Shown in pieces: positions 59,751-64,000 of a stretch of DNA of 64,000 nt (position 1 is the first letter of the stretch; every line of letters begins with the position of its first letter). Below the pieces are notes generated by a model. The model was not told where the DNA came from. It worked only from the letters and a program-made list of their open reading frames with translations, and did no database searches. The DNA comes from Amaranthus tricolor (Eukaryota; Streptophyta; Magnoliopsida; Caryophyllales; Amaranthaceae), in NCBI RefSeq assembly GCF_026212465.1, contig NC_080049.1, positions 6,409,064-6,473,063 on the forward strand, read 5' to 3'. The translations under genes were made by a program, and so were the position numbers.

Positions 59751-59759
59751 CCTAGAATG

Positions 59760-62074
59760 ATAGTCATACTCAGTCTATAGGAACTAAGCATGTGGGACAT
59801 TGGATTTGATTGTTTACTATCTTGTTGCAATTGTAGACATTTAACATGCTTTGTTTTTAAGACGTTAATAATAAAAGTTAATTCTTATTTAATTTCAATT
59901 TGACATTAAAAAATTGTATAATTCATAATTATCTAAATTGTTTTTCCCGTTTTGACACGTTGTTAAGAAACTGGGTCTTTAAATCCTACTTCACATAGAA
60001 GCATTCTCTACAAAGAGATTCACAGATGTGATGTTCCTTGTTCAGCTCATTATAATGCAATTTATACTATATTAAAGACCTTTTGAATCAAAAGGAGTTA
60101 ATTACACATCGGTTTGGAGTAAAAATTAAGAAAGAATCAAATTAAGAGAAATAATTTGCGTCTTGAGACATCGATAAAAGTCATCGATAAAGGAGTGTAT
60201 TCTGCATAAATCAAACCGGGAGAACAAAAGATAGCATATATATCATATTCGTACTCCTTAAAGGAGAGGGAAGGAGAAGTGTTTGCTTGGTAATAAATTT
60301 ATCTAAAACTTTTTATTTATTAACAATTAATGATTTTGATTATTAAATTTGTTAATTACTATCTAGTACTTGTGCTATCTATGGTGACTATATTTTTATT
60401 AGACTACTAGTATGGAAATCCGTGCAATACACGAGTTTTTAAGCATCGACATATGTGAATATTAGATTTATAAATAATGGTTAACTTATATATTATCGTA
60501 ATCAGATTCCAAATTCAATATTTTACGATTTGATATGTATATAATTTTGCAAATAAACGTACATATATATTTCACCATAAAATAAATATTTATATATATT
60601 TTTTAAATAGAATTTTTAAATATAATTTCAACTAATAATTAGAGGTTTACATTTTGAGTGCGATCACATATTTTACCTAATCAAATCAAAGTAATTGCAA
60701 ATTTTAGCAATCACATCTACCTGTCATTAATATCTTTCTTTTCTATATTTCCTTGTATGCTATAATTATTGTCAGTTAAATGTTTTATTTTTGGTTAATA
60801 TTAAATTATTTTTAAACAATTTAATCTCTCAATTATTAAAAGATTGTCATATTTGACAATTAAAATAGTATCACTTTCGTATTTGATAATTTTTTTAAAT
60901 AGCCATTCTTTAATGGTTAGTTTTAAAATTTAAAGTGTCAAATATTTTAATATGTTAAATATTTTTTGAATTACCAAATTTCTTTTTAAATAATATCAAT
61001 TTAAAACTATTGTAGCATTCATAATTATCTATATACTGTCATAAATACCTTTTTTATTTTTTTATTTTTCTTAATTTTTTATCTCAATTGTACTTTAATT
61101 TATACTTAGACATATTTAGACCACTTAAACCTTGACATTTAGTGGGCATTTGAAAGAGTACCATGTGGAATTAGGCAACTATATTAATTAGTTGTATAAT
61201 TTTTTTATCCTAGTTGTACTTTAATTTACAGTTAGACATATTTAAACTACTTAAACCTTGACATTTAATTGCGCATTTGAAAGAGTAAGAGTGTCATGTG
61301 GAATTTAAAAACTCTTAATTAGTTGTATGATTAGTGTAAATTTTACCAATCAATATATAATTACACATTTATTGATCCAAAATATATATATTTGTGCCTT
61401 TTATTATATATATTTCTATATATTATTTAGGTTCACTACTTAACGACACAGCTTGCCTTTCAAAATAGTTCTTATTCAAAAATTCAATTATCCAAATTTT
61501 TGGAATAAGATTGGATCCGCTATTCCAATTTGCAGCCACTCCTAGTAAGCCAATATGCAAAGGCACATCTTGCGTTTCAAGATAGGCCTTACTCGAAATG
61601 TCGTGTCTACAATGATTTTTACATAATTTAAAATTTATTTTAAAGTCAGGTCAAGTCGGTTCGGTTACAAAGTCGCGTAAATATCTGATCATCAGGTCTA
61701 TTTTAAACACCTAATATAATGCTACATCGTCACGAAACGACGCATATTTTCAAAAAATATTAAAGATCGAACGTGCCATTACCAAACCCAAAAAACATTG
61801 ATCTGGGTAAAACTTTCTGTGCCAGTATACCAGCAAGCCATATTTTCCTGTTTTATTTCGTGGATGATCCAATACCATCTATAAGATTCTTGATACATAG
61901 CATATTAACCTGCATAACAACGTTCTATATAATGATCATGCTACTGGGGAGATCGACTACATAATTAGTTCCCCGATATTAATCATTAATGACTCATCAT
62001 AATCGCTTTTTAAACGCTCATTCCAAAAATATTATTGTAATAAATGCATTAAGGGAAAAACCGATGAAGGTTGC
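59760..62074. other. AT-rich intergenic DNA downstream of adenosine kinase
   Basis: No gene recognised. It holds the two-copy tandem duplication at 61076-61325 and long A/T-rich stretches. The frame at 61773-61964 has no family resemblance. The 3' UTR of adenosine kinase lies at its right edge. Confidence 0.45.
61076..61325. repeat. Two-copy ~125-bp tandem duplication
   Basis: Copy 1 (61076-61199) and copy 2 (61200-61325) share TTGTACTTTAATTTA, TTAGACATATTTA, CTTAAACCTTGACATTTA, GCATTTGAAAGAGTA, CATGTGGAATT and TTAATTAGTTGTAT in order, with small differences and a short insertion in copy 2. Confidence 0.85.
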
Positions 62075-63820
<1,746 letters not shown>

Positions 63821-64000
63821 TCAGTGTAACTTTCTGACAAATTTTGGCATGTCAAAAGAATTGGGTCATCCCGTAAAGTAACTGCGATTTAACAATGTGA
63901 AATCAATAACATAAGCCAAGTTAAAAATCACTCTTGAAACCAGTTTACATCAGTTGAAAGCTTACTATGAGCCAGCTTTACTTTCTAACATCTCATCCTA

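Overview
The window is nuclear DNA from a flowering plant, most likely a eudicot. The evidence is a seven-exon terpene synthase with classic plant intron placement, a plant-type adenosine kinase, a KIC/PBP1-type EF-hand protein, and a dense background of plant transposons. It is strongly AT-rich. Nothing seen here fixes the species. No organellar, bacterial or viral genes, rRNA, tRNA genes or CRISPR arrays were found.

Host genes. (1) A complete TPS-a-type terpene synthase on the + strand (exons between 7083 and 12951, 552 residues when spliced). (2) A tandem 3' fragment of the same gene (14174-15167, last two exons only), broken by stops, a 2-bp insertion and deletions. (3) A single-exon 117-residue EF-hand protein at 47091-47444 (+). 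(4) The last six exons of adenosine kinase on the - strand (62075-63803), whose 5' part lies beyond the right edge. These loci are not functionally linked; the only cluster-like relation is the TPS tandem pair.

The rest is mobile DNA, much of it datable by target-site duplications (TSDs) that I could match by eye. 3.8-6.1 kb: a degraded long LTR and a small retroposon. 15-21 kb: a Copia-type LTR, a CACTA element with a broken transposase inserted in a Copia fragment, and an RTE-type LINE 3' end. 22.4-30.15 kb: an old Copia element carrying a ~1.9-kb solo LTR (TSD ACCAC), which itself carries a 1.55-kb solo LTR (TSD GGGGT). 31.6-38.1 kb: several MITEs and a solo LTR (TSD GATCT). 38.8-46.3 kb: a tandem segmental duplication of a LINE-bearing block; the second copy was later hit by a retroposon (12-bp TSD), then by an LTR element now reduced to a solo LTR (TSD CTTTG). 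48.0-49.1 kb: a Mutator-like non-autonomous element (9-bp TSD) containing an unusual palindromic array of ~23-bp units. 50.7-54.6 kb: a four-level nest (long-TIR element > solo LTR > solo LTR and tRNA-like SINE > hAT element). 54.9-59.8 kb: Stowaway, hAT and other MITEs and a Copia reverse-transcriptase relic.

The strongest unusual signals are the palindromic array element at 48 kb, the nested stacks with intact TSDs, the preponderance of solo LTRs, and the segmental duplication. I do not see a clearly new enzymatic or defence system here.
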